Shown: positions 1 through 11,263 of the stretch, in pieces
Position numbering within the stretch: position 1 is the first letter of the stretch
Layout: each line of letters opens with the position of its first letter
Origin: CAWFKS01 sp963816435
GTDB lineage: Bacteria > Pseudomonadota > Alphaproteobacteria > Rhizobiales > Rhizobiaceae
Length of the DNA: 64,000 nucleotides
Direction: 5' to 3'
Assembly (NCBI GenBank): GCA_963816435.1
Contig: CAWFKS010000014.1
Location: 57,310-121,309 of the forward strand
The notes under the pieces: model-generated
Seen by the model: only the letters and a program-made list of their open reading frames with translations
Told to the model about the DNA's origin: nothing
Database searches by the model: none
Program-made: the position numbers and the translations under genes

Positions 1-516
1 CACCCACAGCTCGAAGTCGCGGCCCGGGGCTCGCGCGCCGGTGACGTGCGAAAGGCCGATGTCGCCGTGCTGGCCGTTGTAGACGACGACGTAGTGCACG
101 TCGCTCTCGTCGGCCGCCAGCGAGGCGACCAGCTCGGACGTGGGTTGCTGCCACTGCACCGGCGCGGTGAACAGCACGATGAGCGCCACCAGCGCCAGCA
201 CCGCCGCCACTGCCAGGCCGCGCCAGAAGGCGAGGCTCTGCAGCAGGCCGGGGCGGCGTGCTAGCGGTTCGGCGCCGTGCAGGCGTCCGTCCAGCGCCCG
301 CTTCAGCTCGGCCGGCGGCTCGACCGGTTCGAATTCCTCGCCGAGCGGCGAAAGCCGCATCTCCCACTCGTCGACCAGCCGCGCGAATGCCGCATCGGTG
401 TCGATGCGGCGCGCGACTTCGTCCCGCTCGGCCAGCGGCAGGACGCCCAGAACGTATTCGGCGGCGAGCGTGTCGTCGCCTCCGTGTTCCGGGATATGGT
501 CGTCCGTCGGCGTCAT
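1..516 (-). CDS. anti-sigma factor, RskA/anti-sigma-K type (C-terminus beyond window)
   Basis: Membrane anti-sigma factor expected to hold the neighbouring ECF sigma factor inactive. Seen: 172 codons read on the minus strand from ATG at 516 and run off the window edge without a stop. Residues 10-80 hold the short helical anti-sigma domain (AAEYVLGVLPLAERDE), followed by one membrane segment at about 97-118, and the visible end enters the outer domain with the motif GRDFELWV typical of RskA proteins. The start codon overlaps the sigma stop codon (ATGA), so the two are translationally coupled. Residue-level partner specificity cannot be read from sequence. Confidence 0.9.
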   Translation of the reverse strand, partial: MTPTDDHIPEHGGDDTLAAEYVLGVLPLAERDEVARRIDTDAAFARLVDEWEMRLSPLGEEFEPVEPPAELKRALDGRLHGAEPLARRPGLLQSLAFWRGLAVAAVLALVALIVLFTAPVQWQQPTSELVASLAADESDVHYVVVYNGQHGDIGLSHVTGARAPGRDFELWV

Positions 517-1052
517 CGCTCGAGGCATTCCCTGAGTTTCATCAGGCTGCGCCGCAGCCAGGTTCGCATCGTGTTCAGCGGCACGTCGAAACGCGTCGCG
601 AGTTGTTCGTAGCTGTCGCCGTTCAGATAGGCGCCTCTCACCGCCGCTGCGCGATCCGTCTCCAGTTCGCCGAGGCAGGCCTCGATCGCCCGCCGCTCGC
701 CGCCGGCAACGGCGGCTGCTTCGGGTCCCGGAGCGGGATCGGCAAGCTCGACGGCCGCGTCGATGTCGTCCGCGGCAGGCTTGCGCGCACGGATTCGATC
801 GATCGCGTGGTTGCGCGCCACCGCGACCAGCCACGAAATCGGGCTGAGTTCGGAAATTGCGAAACGGTCGGCCTTCGTCCAGATTTTCACGAAGACCTCC
901 TGCAAGGCCTCTTCCGCCTCCGCCCGGTCCTTCAAGATACGGAGGCAGACGCCGAACAGTTTCGCCGATGTCTGGCGATACAGCAGATCGAACGCGGCGC
1001 GGTCGCGCATCGACGTTCTCACGATCAGCTTTGATATGTCCGGCGGCGTCAT
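513..1052 (-). CDS. ECF sigma factor, SigK-like
   Basis: RNA polymerase sigma factor of the extracytoplasmic type, 179 aa, which is usual for the family. Region 2 spans about residues 17-85 (KDRAEAEEALQEVFVKIW; PISWLVAVARNHAIDRIR), a spacer rich in Ala/Pro/Asp covers 92-120, and region 4 with its helix-turn-helix covers about 125-175 (SYEQLATRFDVPLNTMRTWL). It is followed at a 4-nt overlap by an RskA-type anti-sigma gene, the standard arrangement for envelope or oxidative stress ECF systems. The stimulus is unknown. A 15-bp inverted repeat (1051-1065) overlaps the start codon and could fold in the mRNA. Confidence 0.93.
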   Translation of the reverse strand: MTPPDISKLIVRTSMRDRAAFDLLYRQTSAKLFGVCLRILKDRAEAEEALQEVFVKIWTKADRFAISELSPISWLVAVARNHAIDRIRARKPAADDIDAAVELADPAPGPEAAAVAGGERRAIEACLGELETDRAAAVRGAYLNGDSYEQLATRFDVPLNTMRTWLRRSLMKLRECLER

Positions 1053-1065
1053 CTGGCCGCCAGAT
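1051..1065. promoter_or_regulatory. 15-bp inverted repeat over the sigma gene start codon
   Basis: ATCTGGC-C-GCCAGAT: two perfect 7-nt arms with a one-base centre. It overlaps the first codon of the sigma gene (ATG at 1052-1050, minus strand). It could be a protein site or a mRNA hairpin hiding the start; a chance palindrome is also possible. Confidence 0.3.
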
Positions 1066-1127
1066 TAGATGCGTGGGTGCGATTTGGAAACAGGCTGGAG
1101 AACGGCTTTTGCAGACGGGCCGCCGGA

Positions 1128-1466
1128 TCAGCCCTGCGAGGAAGCGATTTCCGACTTCGATTCGCCGGCCGCCACGCCCTTGCCGCCGGGCGCACCCTGA
1201 TTGCCTGCTTCCCCGACCGGCGCCTCCTTCGGCCGCCTGACCGAGGCCGAGGCTTCCACCACCAGCGGATCGAAACCCTTGTTGCCGGCATCGATCAGCT
1301 CGAAGAACTGCCGCCGCATGCGCGGCTCCCAGAACTTGTTGATGTGCTCGGCCACCCCGGCAACGCCTTCCTCGTGCGGCTTCGACTTGAAGAAGGTCGC
1401 GATCTGGTTGGCCATGTAGACCAGCTTTTCCTTGGTGCTCATCGAATGGCCTTCGTCATGCGACAT
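1128..1466 (-). CDS. fdsD: formate dehydrogenase delta subunit
   Basis: Small accessory subunit of NAD-dependent formate dehydrogenase, needed in related systems for activity or assembly of the FdsABG enzyme. 112 aa. The core at residues 12-75 (EKLVYMANQIATFFKS, WEPRMRRQFFEL) matches the FdsD family. A low-complexity tail of about 40 residues (Gly/Ala/Glu/Ser/Lys) makes it longer than the usual 70-80 aa. ATG at 1466 overlaps the end of fdhD by 11 nt; a second ATG eight codons in (MSTKEKL) is an alternative start. It is the last gene of the fds operon. Confidence 0.88.
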   Translation of the reverse strand: MSHDEGHSMSTKEKLVYMANQIATFFKSKPHEEGVAGVAEHINKFWEPRMRRQFFELIDAGNKGFDPLVVEASASVRRPKEAPVGEAGNQGAPGGKGVAAGESKSEIASSQG

Positions 1467-2283
1467 GCTGGCTGGCTCCGGAAGTCACGCGGTCGGGGTG
1501 GGTGAAGATGTCGAATTCGTCGCCGCGCACCAGCGCGACGAGGCTCATGCCGGCGGCCTCGGCCGTGCGGATGGCGAGCGCGGTCGGCGCCGACACGGCG
1601 ATGATGAAGCTTGCGCCGATCGCGGCCGTCTTCTGCACCATCTCCACCGAGACGCGCGACGTCACCACCACCGCGCCCGCAGGGCCGCCGATGCCCGCGG
1701 TGGCCAGCGCGCCCGCCAGCTTGTCGAGCGCGTTGTGGCGGCCGACATCCTCGCGCGCCGCGACGATCCCCTTGCCGGGCACGTAGAAGCCTGCCGCGTG
1801 CACCGCGCCGGTCTCGGCATGGAACGGTTGCGCCCTGGAAAGCAGCCGCACGGACTGGACGATGTCGTCGGCCGAAAGCGTAAGCCGCGAGTGACCGACG
1901 CGGGCGACGGCCCGCATCGCCTCGTCGATCGATTCGATGCCGCACAACCCGCAACCGACCGGACCGGCCAGCCGCCGCCGGCGCGCCTCGAAGCGCCGGT
2001 TGGCGGTGTCCTTGAGCCTGATCTGGACGTCGATGCCTTCGCCGGCTTCCTCGATGTCGATCGCCTCGATCTCTTCGGGCGAGGACACGATGCCTTCGGT
2101 GAGGCTGAAGCCGAGCGCGAAATCCACAAGGTCGGCGGGTGTCGCCATCATCACGGCATGCGTGGTGCCGCCGTAGGACAATGCGACGGCCGTCTCTTCC
2201 GGCACGGTGCGGGCTGCAGCACTCGTGCCGCCGGCCCGCCGCGCGAGGCGCGTGGTCGAGGAAAGGGGAGGGCGGGGCGCCAT
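1456..2283 (-). CDS. fdhD: FdhD sulfurtransferase for formate dehydrogenase
   Basis: FdhD carries sulfur from a cysteine desulfurase to the molybdenum-bisMGD cofactor of formate dehydrogenase, a step required for activity. 275 aa, normal length. The active-site Cys-x-x-Cys is at residues 111 and 114 in VGCGLCGIESIDE; the C-terminal part has the conserved EDVGRHNALDK segment. It starts 5 nt after fdsA and overlaps fdsD. Gene order fdsA-fdhD-fdsD explains its job directly. Confidence 0.95.
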   Translation of the reverse strand: MAPRPPLSSTTRLARRAGGTSAAARTVPEETAVALSYGGTTHAVMMATPADLVDFALGFSLTEGIVSSPEEIEAIDIEEAGEGIDVQIRLKDTANRRFEARRRRLAGPVGCGLCGIESIDEAMRAVARVGHSRLTLSADDIVQSVRLLSRAQPFHAETGAVHAAGFYVPGKGIVAAREDVGRHNALDKLAGALATAGIGGPAGAVVVTSRVSVEMVQKTAAIGASFIIAVSAPTALAIRTAEAAGMSLVALVRGDEFDIFTHPDRVTSGASQHVA

Positions 2284-2288
2284 TTGCG

Positions 2289-5190
2289 CTACTCCGCCGC
2301 CTCCAGCGGTGCGATGCGGCGGCTGTGGCGGGCCTGCTCCTCGTATTCGACCTGCCAGTCGGTCGGCCCGTTGGAGGGGCTGACCTGCACCGCCGTGACC
2401 TTGTATTCGGGGCAGTTGGTGGCCCAGTCGGAGAAGTCGGTGGTCACCACGTTGGCCTGCGTGTCGGGGTGGTGGAACGTCGTATAGACGACGCCCGGCG
2501 ACACGCGGTCGGTGATCAGCGCCCTGACCGTCGTTTCGCCCGAGCGGCTCCTGATGCGCACCCAGTCGCCGTCGCGCAGGCCGCGGTTCTCGGCGTCGTG
2601 CGGGTGGATCTCCAGCCGGTCCTCGCCGTGCCACACCACGTTCTCGGTCCGCCGCGTCTGCGCGCCGACATTGTACTGCGACAGGATGCGGCCGGTGGTC
2701 AGAAGCAGCGGGAAGCGCGGCCCCGTCTTCTCGTCGGTCGCCACGTATTCGGTGCGGATGAACTTGCCCTTGCCGCGCACGAACCCGTCGACATGCATCA
2801 CCGGCGTGCCGAGCGGCGTCTTGTCGTTGCACGGCCACTGCACCGAGCCGACCTCGTCGAGAAGGTCGAAGGAGACGCCGGCGAAGGTCGGCGTCGTCTT
2901 GGCGATCTCGTCCATGATCTGCGAAGGATGCTGGTAGTTCCAGTCGAGCCCGAGCGCGCGCGCCAGTTCCTGCGTGGTCTCCCAGTCGGCGTAGCGGGCC
3001 ATCGGCTCCAGCACCTTGCGCACCCGGTTGATGCGGCGCTCGGCGTTGGTGAAGGTCCCGTCCTTCTCCAGGAAGGTCGAGCCCGGCAGGAAGACATGCG
3101 CGTAGTTCGCCGTCTCGTTGAGGAACAGGTCGTGGACGACCACGCATTCCATCGCAGCGAGACCCGAGGCGACGTGCTTGGTGTCGGGGTCCGACTGCAG
3201 GATGTCCTCGCCCTGCACGTAGAGGCCCTTGAACGAGCCGTCGACGGCCGCGTCCAGCATGTTGGGAATGCGCAGGCCGGGCTCGTCGTCGAGCTTGACG
3301 CCCCACAGGCTCTCGTAGATCTCGCGCACCGCGTCGCCGGAAATGTGCCGGTAGCCGGGCAGTTCGTGCGGGAACGAGCCCATGTCGCACGAGCCCTGCA
3401 CGTTGTTCTGGCCGCGCAGCGGATTCACGCCGACGCCGGGCCGGCCGATATTGCCGGTCGCCATCGCGAGGTTGGCCAGCGCGATCACCGCGGTCGAGCC
3501 CTGGCTGTGTTCGGTGACGCCGAGACCGTAATAGATGGCGCCGTTGCCGCCGGTCGCGTAGAGCCTGGCCGCGCCGCGGATTTCGCGCGGGTCCACGCCG
3601 GCCATGGGCCCGACGACCTCGGGGCTGTTTTCGGGCAGCGACACGAACGACGCCCAGTCCTGGAATTCGTCCCAGTCGCAGCGCTCGCGGATGAAGGCCT
3701 CGTCGAACAGCCCCTCGGTGACGATGACATGCGCCAGCGCCGTCAGCATGGCGACGTTGGTGCCGGGCTTCAGCGGCAGGTGATGCTGCGCCTCGACATG
3801 GGCCGAACGCACGATGTCGGTGCGGCGCGGGTCGAGGACGATCAGCTTTGCGCCGGGCCTGGTCGCCGTGCCGCGCAGCCGCTTCTTCATGCGCGAGGCG
3901 AACACCGGGTGGGCGTCGGTCGGGTTGGCGCCGATAATCAGCACCACGTCGGTGTGCTCGATGGAATCGAAATCCTGCGTGCCGGCCGACGTGCCGAATG
4001 TCTGGCCGAGGCCGTAGCCGGTCGGCGAGTGGCAGACACGCGCGCAGGTGTCGACATTGTTGTTGCCGAAGCCCTGCCGCACCAGCTTCTGGACGAGATA
4101 GGTCTCCTCGTTGGTGCAGCGCGACGAGGTGATGCCGCCGACCGAGCCCTTGCCGTACTGGTACTGCAGCCGCCGGAACTCGTTGGCCGTGTGCGTCAGC
4201 GCCTCTTCCCAGGAAACCTCGCGCCACGGATCGGTGATCTTCTCGCGGATCATCGGCTTGAGGATGCGTTCCTTGTGGTTCGCATAGCCGTAGGCGAAGC
4301 GACCCTTCACGCAGGAATGGCCGCGGTTCGCCTTGCCGTCCTTGTAGGGCACCATGCGGATCAGCTCGTCGCCCTTCATCTCGGCCTTGAACGAGCAGCC
4401 GACGCCGCAATAGGCGCAGGTGGTGACCACCGAGTGGTCCGGCATGCCCTTCTCGAGCACGCGTCTTTTCGCGCAGCGCGTCGGTCGGGCAGGCCTGCAC
4501 GCAGGCACCGCAAGATACGCACTCCGATTCAAGGAAATTCTCGTCCATGCTGGCCGCCACCCGGCTTTCGAAGCCGCGGCCCTCGATGGTCAGCGCGAAC
4601 GTGCCCTGCACCTCTTCGCAGGCGCGCACGCAGCGCGAGCACACGATGCACTGCGAGGCATCGTAGACGAAATACGGGTTGGATTCGTCGCGCGCGATGT
4701 AGTCGACGTTGAGCGAGCCCTCGCCGGGAGCCACACCCGGCTCGACGTGGTTGCGCCCGTCGGTGCCGTAGCGGTTTTCCGTCAGCCCGACCTGCCCGAC
4801 CACCTTGTCGAACTCGCTGTGGCCGGTTCCGCGCTGCTCGTTCCAGCCGGAAGGATGGTCGGAGACGTAGAGCTCCATCACGCCCTTGCGGATGGCGTCG
4901 AGCCGCTCGCTCGTCGTCTTCACCGAAATGCCCTCGGCGACCGGCGTCGTGCACGATGCCGGCGTGCCGCCGCGCCCCTCGATCTCGACCAGGCAGACCC
5001 GGCAGGAGCCGAAGGAGTCCAGCATGTCCGTGGCGCAGAGCTTCGGGATCTCGACGCCCGCATCCATCGCCGCGCGCATGATCGAGGTGCCGGCGGGCAC
5101 CGTGACCTCGCGCCCGTCGATCGTCAGCGTGACGCTGGCCTCGGAATTGGACTTCGGCGTGCCGTAGTCGATTTCGGTGATGAGACCCAT
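2289..5190 (-). CDS. fdsA: formate dehydrogenase alpha subunit (frameshifted in this sequence)
   Basis: Catalytic subunit that oxidises formate to CO2 at a Mo-bis(MGD) centre and passes electrons along Fe-S clusters to FdsB. The N-terminal 241 residues hold a [2Fe-2S] domain (Cys52, 63, 66, 80) and two ferredoxin-type motifs (Cys181/184/187/191 and Cys224/227/230/234). The rest holds the CAYCGVGCSF cluster motif and the ARVCHSPTG segment with the Cys Mo ligand and neighbouring His. The reading frame breaks at about 4461-4467, between TDALREK and VLEKGMPDHS: the span is 3n+1, so one extra base is present. Repairing it gives 966 aa, family length. I read this as an indel error rather than a dead gene because the whole operon is intact. 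Confidence 0.93.
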
Positions 5191-5200
5191 GGTGGTTCTC

Positions 5201-6753
<1,553 letters not shown>

Positions 6754-6757
<4 letters not shown>

Positions 6758-7239
6758 CGTCTCACCTCCGCGACGATCTCGTCGACCTTGTCGGCGTCGA
6801 GCCGGCCGATCGGCTCGTCGTCGAGCAGCGCCGACGGTGCGCAGGAGCAAAGCCCCAGGCAATAGACCGGCTCCAGCGTCACCGAGCCGTCCCGGGCCGT
6901 TTCGTGGAAGTCGATGCCCAGATGCTGCTTCACCTGCGCGGCGATCTTCTCCGAGCCCATCGACTGGCACGCTTCCGCCTGGCAGAGCTTCAGCGTGTGG
7001 CGGCCGCCGGGCTCGCGGCGATAGTCGTGATAGAAGCTGACGACGCCGTGGATCTCGGCGCGCGAGATGTTGAGCCCCTCGGCGATCACCAGCAGCGATT
7101 CCGTCGGCAGATAGCCGAACTCCGCCTGCACCTCGTGCAGGATCGGCAGCAGCGGGCCTTCGAGGCTCTTGAGATCGTCGACGATGGCGGACGTTTTGGA
7201 GGCGACGTCCGCGGCCGCCTGGGTACCTGGCTGCTGCAT
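6754..7239 (-). CDS. fdsG: formate dehydrogenase gamma subunit (2Fe-2S)
   Basis: NuoE-like thioredoxin-fold [2Fe-2S] subunit of NAD-dependent formate dehydrogenase. 161 aa. The four cluster cysteines lie in LCQAEACQSMG and CLGLCSCAPSA. It is the first gene of the fdsGBA-fdhD-fdsD operon, with every following gene overlapping or within 10 nt. The promoter must lie in the 147-bp gap up to the LysR gene, which carries a 17-bp palindrome. Confidence 0.95.
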
Positions 7240-7333
7240 GGCGAGCAGCGTCCTCCCTGAATGATGCCGGCTACGCGTTTGGGCGACGAAAACAGATCAA
7301 GGAGCCTGAATCAATAAAGCGGTATCGTCGTTT

Positions 7334-7350
7334 GATAGAAATTTTCTATC
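7334..7350. promoter_or_regulatory. candidate LysR operator of the fds operon
   Basis: Perfect 17-bp palindrome GATAGAAA-T-TTTCTATC, AT-rich in GC-rich surroundings, 84 bp before the fdsG start. Its ATAG/CTAT ends resemble the T-N11-A recognition form of LysR regulators. The adjacent LysR gene is the obvious candidate ligand. Inference: a formate-responsive operator. Confidence 0.6.
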
Positions 7351-7386
7351 GACGGCCCTGCCGCGGCGGCAAGGAGGAGGCGCCCC

Positions 7387-8280
7387 TCATCGCTCGATCT
7401 CGCGCGCCAGCTTCTCGGCTTCCTCCAGCAGCGCGGCTACCAGCGGCGTGTGCGGCTCGCGCTTGGTCGCCACCAGCCCGACGAGGTGGCGCGCGTCAGG
7501 CTCGACGATCGGGATCGCCCGGATCGGCTCGGAGAAGCCGAACGTCTCGGCGAGGTTAAGCGGCATGATCGAGGCCCACTTGCCGGTGCGGATGTGGGAA
7601 AACAGCACGATCATGGAATTGGATTCCAGCGTCGGCCGGTTTTCCGCGCCCGCCTCGTGCAGATGCTGGTCGATGATGCGCCGGTTCTGCATGTCGCGCG
7701 TCAACAGGCACAGCGGCAGGTCCGCCACCTCTGCCCAGCTCACCTCGCTGCGCTCCGACAGGGCGTTGCCGGCCGCGGTGATGAGCTGGTAGCGCTCCGA
7801 ATAGAGCGGCACGGACGCGACGTTGCCCAGCGGTTCGTTGTCGAGATAGGTGATGCCGGCGTCGATCTCGAAATTGCCGAGCAGCGACAGCACCTCGATC
7901 GAGGTGCGCGACAGGATCGAGAAGGTGACGCCGGGATGCTTGTCGCGGAAAGGCGTGGTCAGCCGCGGCGTCATCGCCAGTGCGGTCGGGATGGCGGCGA
8001 TGCGGATGCGTCCGGAAAGGCCGCTCCTGGCCGCCCGCATCTCCTCCTTCATCGTGCGCGTGTCGCCGACGATGCGATGCGCCCACGACAGCACCTGTTC
8101 GCCTTCCGCCGTCAGCCCCTGGAAGCGCGAGCCGCGCTTCACCAGCATCACGCCGAGCTGGTCCTCGAGCTGCTTGATCGCCGCCGAAAGCGTCGGCTGC
8201 GTGATGCCGAGATCTTCGGCCGCCTTGCCGAAGTGCTGGGCCCGCGCCAGCGCGATGAAGGATTCCAGCTTGTCGATCAT
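7387..8280 (-). CDS. LysR-family regulator, probable regulator of fds
   Basis: 297 aa. N-terminal winged helix-turn-helix at about residues 2-60 (FGKAAEDLGITQPTLSAAIKQLEDQLG), then a two-lobe periplasmic-binding-like effector domain. It lies directly upstream of fdsG on the same strand, the place where the fds regulator sits in related bacteria, and a LysR-type palindrome lies between them. ATG at 8280. The effector is presumably formate or a related small acid; this is inference from position. Confidence 0.85.
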   Translation of the reverse strand: MIDKLESFIALARAQHFGKAAEDLGITQPTLSAAIKQLEDQLGVMLVKRGSRFQGLTAEGEQVLSWAHRIVGDTRTMKEEMRAARSGLSGRIRIAAIPTALAMTPRLTTPFRDKHPGVTFSILSRTSIEVLSLLGNFEIDAGITYLDNEPLGNVASVPLYSERYQLITAAGNALSERSEVSWAEVADLPLCLLTRDMQNRRIIDQHLHEAGAENRPTLESNSMIVLFSHIRTGKWASIMPLNLAETFGFSEPIRAIPIVEPDARHLVGLVATKREPHTPLVAALLEEAEKLAREIER

Positions 8281-8456
8281 TGGAGAGACATACCGGCCAT
8301 CGCACGGCCGCGCCAGCGGCCGCTGGGCGGAACAATCCGGCCGCTCTTGCGCTTCACGCAGTGACGCTGTGTGCACGACGCGCGGCTTGCCGCCGCGCGC
8401 CGCGGTTCCTATCCCCGCCGTGCAGCCAATTCCCACCAAAGCGAAGGAGCGGCCAA

Positions 8457-9021
8457 ATGGCCCTGAAGCTCAACATCATCGTCGGCAGCACACGCCCCGG
8501 CCGCAAAGGCATCGCGGTCGCCAAATGGTTCGAGGGCTTTGCCGTCGAGCACGGCAAGTTCGACGTCGAGCTGGTCGACATCGAATTCTTTCGGCCTGCC
8601 GGTCTACGACGAGCCGAAGCACCCGCGCCTGCAGGAATATGAGCACGAGCACACGAGGAAATGGGCTGCCAGCGTCGCTTCCGCCGACGCCTATGTCTTC
8701 GTCACGCCCGAATACAACTACTTCACGTCGCCGGCCCTCGCGAACGCGCTCGACTTCGTGTTCAAGGAATGGAACTACAAGCCGGCGGGCCTCGTGTCCT
8801 ACGGTGGCGTTTCGGGCGGCCTGCGCGCCGCGCAGTCGCTGAAGCTGATCCTGCCGACATTGAAGCTGATGCCGATCCCGGAGGGCGTTCCCGTTCCCTT
8901 CGTCGCCAACATGATCGAGGACGACACCTTCCAGCCGAACGAGCCGATCGAGCAGGGTGCGAAGCTGATGCTCGACGAGCTGCTGCGCTGGGCCGAGGCG
9001 CTGAAGCCGATGCGCGGCTGA
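8457..9021 (+). CDS. NADPH-dependent FMN reductase (frameshifted in this sequence)
   Basis: Flavodoxin-fold NAD(P)H:FMN or quinone reductase. The phosphate-binding loop GSTRPGRKG is at residues 9-17, and the family motif TPEYNYFTSPALANALDF follows in the second half. The frame breaks at a TTT run, 8589-8591: removing one T gives VDIEFFGLPVYDEP and a 187-aa protein. AAGGAG lies 10 nt before the ATG. It is divergent from the LysR gene but has no obvious functional link to fds; such enzymes often serve oxidative-stress defence. Confidence 0.85.
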
Positions 9022-9103
9022 GGAGGCGGGCTTGCGCTTCCCTTGGTCTCGGCGGCCATCCGTATTATCTGACGGGCAAGACGCCAGCCGGAAGAAGGTC
9101 AGC

Positions 9104-10269
9104 ATGCCCGTCACCAAGGAAGCCGTTCTCGAAAAGCTCAAGTCGGTCAAGGGTCCCGATTTCGAGGGAGACCTCGTCTCGCTCGGTCTCGTTTCGGAAA
9201 TCGTCATCGCCGACGGCAAGGTGTTCTTCTCGATCACCGTGCCGGCCGATCGCGCCGAGCAGCTGGAGCCGTTGCGCGCCGCCGCCGAGCGCGCCGTCAG
9301 GACGGTCTCCGGCGTCACCGGCGCCGTGGTGGCGCTGACTGCCGAAAAGAAGGGCGGCGGCATGGAGCGTCCGGCTCCGCCACCCCGGCCGCAGCCTCAA
9401 CCGCACCTCAGGCGCGTCCGCAGCAGCGTCCAGGTCCCGCGGCAGCACCTTCCGGCCCGCAGGCGGGCAAACGCGGTGTGCCCGGCGTCAAGTCGATCAT
9501 TGCCGTCGCCTCCGGCAAGGGCGGCGTCGGCAAGTCGACGACGGCGGTCAACCTGGCTCTGGCGCTCAAGGCCAACGGCATGAAGGTCGGCGTGCTCGAC
9601 GCCGACATCTACGGTCCCTCGATGCCGCGCCTGCTCGGCGTCAAGGGCCGGCCGCAGACGGTCGACGGCAAGGTGCTGAAGCCGATGGAGGGCCACGGGC
9701 TCGCCGTCATGTCGATGGGCTTCCTCGTCGACGAGGAAACGCCGATGATCTGGCGCGGCCCGATGGTCATGCAGGCGCTCACCCAGATGCTGCGCGAGGT
9801 CGCCTGGGGCGAGCTCGACGTGCTGGTGGTCGACATGCCACCCGGCACCGGCGACGCCCAGCTCACCATGGCGCAGGCCGTGCCGCTGGCCGGAGCCGTC
9901 ATCGTCTCCACCCCGCAGGACCTGGCGCTGATCGATGCCCGCAAGGGCCTCAACATGTTCCGCAAGGTCGACGTGCCGGTGTTCGGCATCGTCGAGAACA
10001 TGAGCTATTTCATCGCGCCCGACACCGGCAAGCGCTACGACATCTTCGGCCATGGCGGCGCGAAGGCGGAGGCCGAGCGCCTCGGCGTGCCGTTCCTCGG
10101 CGAGGTGCCGCTGGAGATGGCGATCCGCGAGACCTCGGATGCCGGCGTGCCCGTGGTCGCCTCCGATCCCGACGGGCCGCATTCCCGCGCCTACCGCGAG
10201 ATCGCGGCGAAGGTGCAGGAACAGCTCGCGCAGGAAGTTGCCCCCGGCCCGTCGATCGTCTTCGAATAG
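9104..10269 (+). CDS. mrp: Mrp/ApbC-family Fe-S cluster carrier ATPase (frameshifted)
   Basis: P-loop NTPase that loads Fe-S clusters onto target proteins. Layout: N-terminal MIP18 (DUF59) domain at 1-85, a Pro/Ala/Gln-rich linker, then the MinD-like ATPase with deviant Walker A GKGGVGKSTT and the segment VVDMPPGTGDAQL. The frame breaks after EKKGGG at about 9355-9361 (one base missing); the linker reads as HGASGSATPAAA once restored, total 388 aa. The CPxC pair found in many Mrp proteins is replaced here (MSYFIAPDTGKRYDIFG), as in other alphaproteobacteria as far as I recall. Confidence 0.9.
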
Positions 10270-10276
10270 GGCACGG

Positions 10277-10315
10277 TCCCGAAAAGTGGGAACCGGTTTT
10301 CGGACAAGATCATGC
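10277..10315. repeat. dispersed rhizobial repeat with small hairpin
   Basis: Contains CCGAAAA (10279-10285) and TTTTCGG (10297-10303) as inverted arms around GTGGGAACCGG, ending in ACAAGATCATG. This unit is common between genes in Hyphomicrobiales genomes (recalled, not searched). Placed 8 nt after mrp, it may act as its terminator. Confidence 0.6.
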
Positions 10316-10445
10316 CCCAGCTGGAATCCGGATCGACATGACGTTCCAGGAAGCGACGTCACGACCAAGCTGGTTGCCGGCCAGATTGATCGCGGCCGCC
10401 GGGCGTGCCAGAAAAGTCGCGGTTTCGATCAGGGAGGTAAGCGCC

Positions 10446-11233
10446 ATGAGCGGCGAAACTGTCATCCACGAGCGCCGCGACGGCTACGCCATCCTGACGC
10501 TCAACCGGCCCGACAGGCTGAATTCCTTCACCGAGGAGATGCACCGGGAGCTTCGCGCCGCGTTCGAGGCCTGCGAGGCCGACGACGACTGCCGCGCCGT
10601 CGTCCTCACCGGCGCCGGGCGCGGCTTCTGCGCCGGCCAGGACCTTTCCGAACGCTCGCAGATGCAGGGCGAGGCGGTCGACCTCGGCAGGACGCTCGAG
10701 CAATTCTACAACCCGCTGGTGCGCAAGATCCGCGCCCTCGACAAGCCGGTGATCTGCGCCGTCAACGGCGTCGCGGCCGGCGCCGGCGCCAATGTCGCGC
10801 TCGCCTGCGACATCGTGATCGCGGCGAAATCGGCGAAGTTCATCCAGGCGTTTTCCAAGATCGGCCTCGTTCCCGACGCCGGCGGCACCTACTGGCTGAC
10901 GAGGCTGGTCGGCGAGGCGCGCGCCAAGGCGCTGGCGCTTTGACCGCGCACCCGCTGCCGGCCGAGGACGCCGCCGCCTGGGGGCTGATCTGGAAGGCCG
11001 TCGACGACGAAAGCCTGATGGGCGAGGCGACGGCGCTCGCCGAGGCCTTCGCCGCCGGTCCGACCAACGCCTACGCGCTGACCAAGAAGCTGATCCACGC
11101 CGCCTCGACCAACTCGCTCGACGAACAGCTCGACATGGAGCGTCAGTACCAGCGCGAGGCCGGCCGCTCGGACGACTACAAGGAGGGTGTGGCCGCCTTC
11201 ATGGAGAAGCGGCCGCCGAACTACCGCAAGTGA
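10446..11233 (+). CDS. enoyl-CoA hydratase/isomerase, PaaG-like (frameshifted)
   Basis: Crotonase-fold protein acting on acyl-CoA thioesters. The oxyanion-hole segments GRGFCAGQDLSER and NGVAAGAGANVALACD and the SKIGLVPDAGGTYWL stretch are typical, and the overall pattern is closest to PaaG (2-(1,2-epoxy-1,2-dihydrophenyl)acetyl-CoA isomerase). The frame breaks at a TTT run, 10939-10941: with one T restored the protein reads KALALLTAHPLPAEDAA and continues to 262 aa. A strong Shine-Dalgarno (AGGGAGG) precedes ATG 10446. No other paa genes are in the window, so a generic fatty-acid role is equally possible. Confidence 0.85.
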
Positions 11234-11263
11234 CGAGAAGCGGCGCGGCGGCTGTCCGCCGGC

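Noticed and set aside
4440..4470. Programmed ribosomal frameshift in fdsA
   Set aside because: No slippery heptamer or downstream structure is evident, and many unrelated genes in the window are broken in the same way, so error is simpler.
2139..4712. Long open frame on the plus strand opposite fdsA (857 codons), and similar ones opposite other genes
   Set aside because: Composition is Arg/His/Asp-rich, mirrors the codon bias of the real gene on the other strand, has no family motif, and no ribosome site; typical shadow in GC-rich DNA.
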